From: Stanieria sp. NIES-3757
Lineage (GTDB): Bacteria; Cyanobacteriota; Cyanobacteriia; Cyanobacteriales; Xenococcaceae
Direction of reading: 5' to 3'
Length of the DNA stretch: 64,000 bases
Assembly (NCBI GenBank): GCA_002355455.1
Contig: AP017375.1
Span: 1,116,001-1,180,000 of the forward strand
The notes beneath the pieces were generated by a model. It did not search any database. It had not been told where the DNA came from and saw only the letters and a list, made by a program, of their open reading frames with translations. Shown one piece after another: positions 62,386-64,000 of this stretch; position 1 is the first letter of the stretch, and every line of letters starts with the position of its first letter. The position numbers and the translations under genes are program-made.

Positions 62386-62725
62386 AATTTTAAGTGCAAA
62401 TAATAATTAGAAAGTGATAATTTTATCAATTTTATAAGTAAAAACATCAGTAAAACAAACATTGTTACTTTATTTTTATTATTATTGCGTATGTATTATT
62501 ATTGACTAATTTGCCTTAAAAGAGCTATAATTGGCAATCTATGTAAATTACATTGAGCCTTTATCAAAGACAAAACCTAAGTCATAGTCATAGTAATTTA
62601 TAAAAATAAATTATTGTTTTTGGGTTCATAATTAAACGAATAATTATCAATATCTCGATGGGAGTAATTTTAAGTAAATTAGGAATCCAGTATAATGATG
62701 CTTTGCTGTTGTCTTCTTCAGATCG
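62386..62725. other. 340-bp divergent intergenic region
   Basis: Lies between the Asn-rich protein gene (minus) and pyruvate kinase (plus). AT-rich. It must hold both promoters; no repeat, RNA structure or reading frame was noticed. Confidence 0.5.
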
Positions 62726-64000
62726 ATGCGATCGCATAAATATACCCGTCGGACAAAAATTGTTGCTACCGTAGGTCCTGCTACTCTCAAACCAGATGTA
62801 TTACGTCAGTTGATTCAAGCAGGGGCTACCACTTTGAGATTAAATTTTTCTCATGGTACCCAACAAGACCATCAAAAAGCTATTCGTCTGATTCGTCAGA
62901 CTGCATTTGAACTTAATCAACCAGTAGGCATTTTACAAGATTTACAAGGACCAAAAATTCGTCTTGGCAAGTTTAGCTGTGGTAGTATTTCACTCCAACA
63001 AGGGGACTCTTTTGTGCTTACTAGCCGTCCTGTAGAATGCAATCAGGAAATTAGTTACGTCAGTTACAATCGCCTTGCTGAAGAAGTTCCTGAAGGTGCA
63101 ACTATTCTGCTCGATGATGGTAAAGTCGAGATGCAGGTAGAAAAGGTCAACTGCCAGAGTGAAAGTCTTCATTGTCGTGTAGTCGTCGGCGGTATTTTAT
63201 CAAGTAACAAAGGAGTAAATTTTCCTGGAGTATATTTATCCATTAAAGCCTTAACCGATAAAGACCGAGCCGATTTAATGTTTGGTTTGGATCAAGGTGT
63301 CGATTGGGTAGCTCTTAGTTTTGTTCGCAATCCTCAAGATATTCTCGAAATTAAAGATTTAATTGCTAGTGCAGGTAAATCTGTTCCTGTAGTTGCCAAA
63401 ATTGAAAAGCACGAAGCAATAGAACAAATGGACGCAATTTTGTCCCTTTGTGATGGTGTTATGGTAGCCAGAGGCGATTTAGGGGTAGAGTTACCTGCCG
63501 AAGATGTCCCCATTTTACAAAAGAGATTAATTGCGACAGCTAATAAACTGGGTATTCCAATTATCACTGCTACCCAGATGCTAGATAGTATGGTGAACAA
63601 TCCTCGTCCAACTCGTGCGGAAGTATCGGACGTTGCCAATGCAATTTTGGATGGTACTGATGCTGTGATGCTTTCTAATGAAACTGCGGTAGGTAGTTAT
63701 CCCGTCGAAGCAGTTAAAACTATGGCAACAATCGCTCAACGGATCGAATTAGAACAAAATCGAATTTCATCTGATTCTAATCATAAAGCTTCAATTCCCC
63801 ATGCTATTTCTGCTGCGGTTGGTCAAATTGCAGAACAGTTAGATGCAGCAGCCATTATGACCTTGACAAAAACAGGCGCAACTGCTCGTAATGTTTCAAA
63901 ATTCCGCCCTAAAACTCCAATTTTAGCGATTACTCCTAGCGTTCATGTTTCTAGAAGGCTACAAATGGTCTGGGGAGTAAAACCTCTACTGGTTTTAGAT
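62726..64000 (+). CDS. pyk: Pyruvate kinase, N-terminal part
   Basis: The frame starts at the ATG at 62726 (MRSHKYTRRTKIVATVGPAT) and is open to the last base of the window, so the C-terminus is missing. The visible 425 residues cover the N-terminal TIM barrel, the lid domain and part of the regulatory domain. Key motifs are LRLNFSHGT, the catalytic lysine in VVAKIEKHEA, VMVARGDLGVELPAED and ITATQMLDSMVNNPRPTRAE. It makes pyruvate and ATP from PEP, the opposite direction to PpsA at 6935. Confidence 0.97.
   Translation, partial: MRSHKYTRRTKIVATVGPATLKPDVLRQLIQAGATTLRLNFSHGTQQDHQKAIRLIRQTAFELNQPVGILQDLQGPKIRLGKFSCGSISLQQGDSFVLTSRPVECNQEISYVSYNRLAEEVPEGATILLDDGKVEMQVEKVNCQSESLHCRVVVGGILSSNKGVNFPGVYLSIKALTDKDRADLMFGLDQGVDWVALSFVRNPQDILEIKDLIASAGKSVPVVAKIEKHEAIEQMDAILSLCDGVMVARGDLGVELPAEDVPILQKRLIATANKLGIPIITATQMLDSMVNNPRPTRAEVSDVANAILDGTDAVMLSNETAVGSYPVEAVKTMATIAQRIELEQNRISSDSNHKASIPHAISAAVGQIAEQLDAAAIMTLTKTGATARNVSKFRPKTPILAITPSVHVSRRLQMVWGVKPLLVLD

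Noticed and set aside
1-64000. Search for tRNA, rRNA, CRISPR arrays and riboswitches
   Set aside because: No cloverleaf with a TTCRA-type arm, no regularly spaced direct repeats and no known riboswitch core was seen in intergenic DNA by eye.
1-64000. Frequent GCGATCGC octamers as possible restriction or regulatory sites
   Set aside because: These are HIP1 motifs, normal and abundant in many cyanobacterial genomes, in coding and non-coding DNA alike.

Overview
The window reads as chromosome of a unicellular or baeocyte-forming cyanobacterium. It carries the cytochrome b6f genes petC-petA, a cyanobacterial DUF3067 gene, a cyanobacterial-type sucrose synthase, a FutC-like iron ABC ATPase, a nickel superoxide dismutase with its maturation protease, SLH-domain porin, multi-PAS hybrid kinases, an AT-rich base composition and very many GCGATCGC (HIP1) octamers. 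Gene content resembles Stanieria/Pleurocapsales, but that placement is an inference. Genes lie on both strands in short operons. No rRNA, tRNA or CRISPR array was recognised.

Layout: 1-3.5 kb, MsrA (cut by the window start), an MTA/SAH-nucleosidase-like protein, an iron ABC ATPase with a possible Fur box, MtnX and a DUF29 protein. 3.6-9.4 kb, divergent sucrose synthase and PEP synthase. 9.6-10.6 kb, an intact IS982-type element. 10.7-18 kb, CdsA, CbiT, an Orn/Lys/Arg decarboxylase-family enzyme, an OmpR-type regulator, YchF, a small holin-like membrane protein and a sugar-binding lipoprotein. 18-26.4 kb, a six-gene minus-strand cluster: three glycosyltransferases, an ABC exporter, a kinase-like protein and an SLH/OprB porin, probably an envelope-glycan export operon. 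27-38.2 kb, an Asn/Gln-rich membrane protein, a GH63 glucosidase, a REC-PAS-PAS histidine kinase, a Rieske/FAD reductase, a GMC oxidoreductase and a GH13 enzyme. 38.4-48.7 kb, a Pmp3-like peptide, an MscS channel, an SPS/MshA-like glycosyltransferase, an HTH/NB-ARC protein and a 1363-residue CBS-PAS-GAF hybrid kinase, then a methyltransferase. 48.9-53.5 kb, a membrane subtilase, SodX/SodN and AroA. 53.5-57.4 kb, a radical-SAM gene destroyed by an IS4-type insertion with a perfect 9-bp target duplication, then a stand-alone fatty acyl-AMP ligase. 57.6-58.9 kb, three small predicted secreted proteins of unknown function. 59.1-61.3 kb, DUF3067 and petC-petA with a strong terminator. 61.4-64 kb, a membrane-anchored acidic Asn-rich protein and the start of pyruvate kinase.

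The most unusual signals are non-coding. At least seven to nine roughly 28-bp palindromes share a GTA(A/G)GG-type end but have different cores. They sit just past the 3' ends of genes, and one perfect copy is embedded in frame inside the GH63 gene, much as Rickettsia palindromic elements do. Other points for a second look are the six-gene glycan/porin cluster, the secreted-protein trio with a split direct repeat around it, the degraded radical-SAM gene and the C-terminal relic of a PLP-dependent dehydratase.
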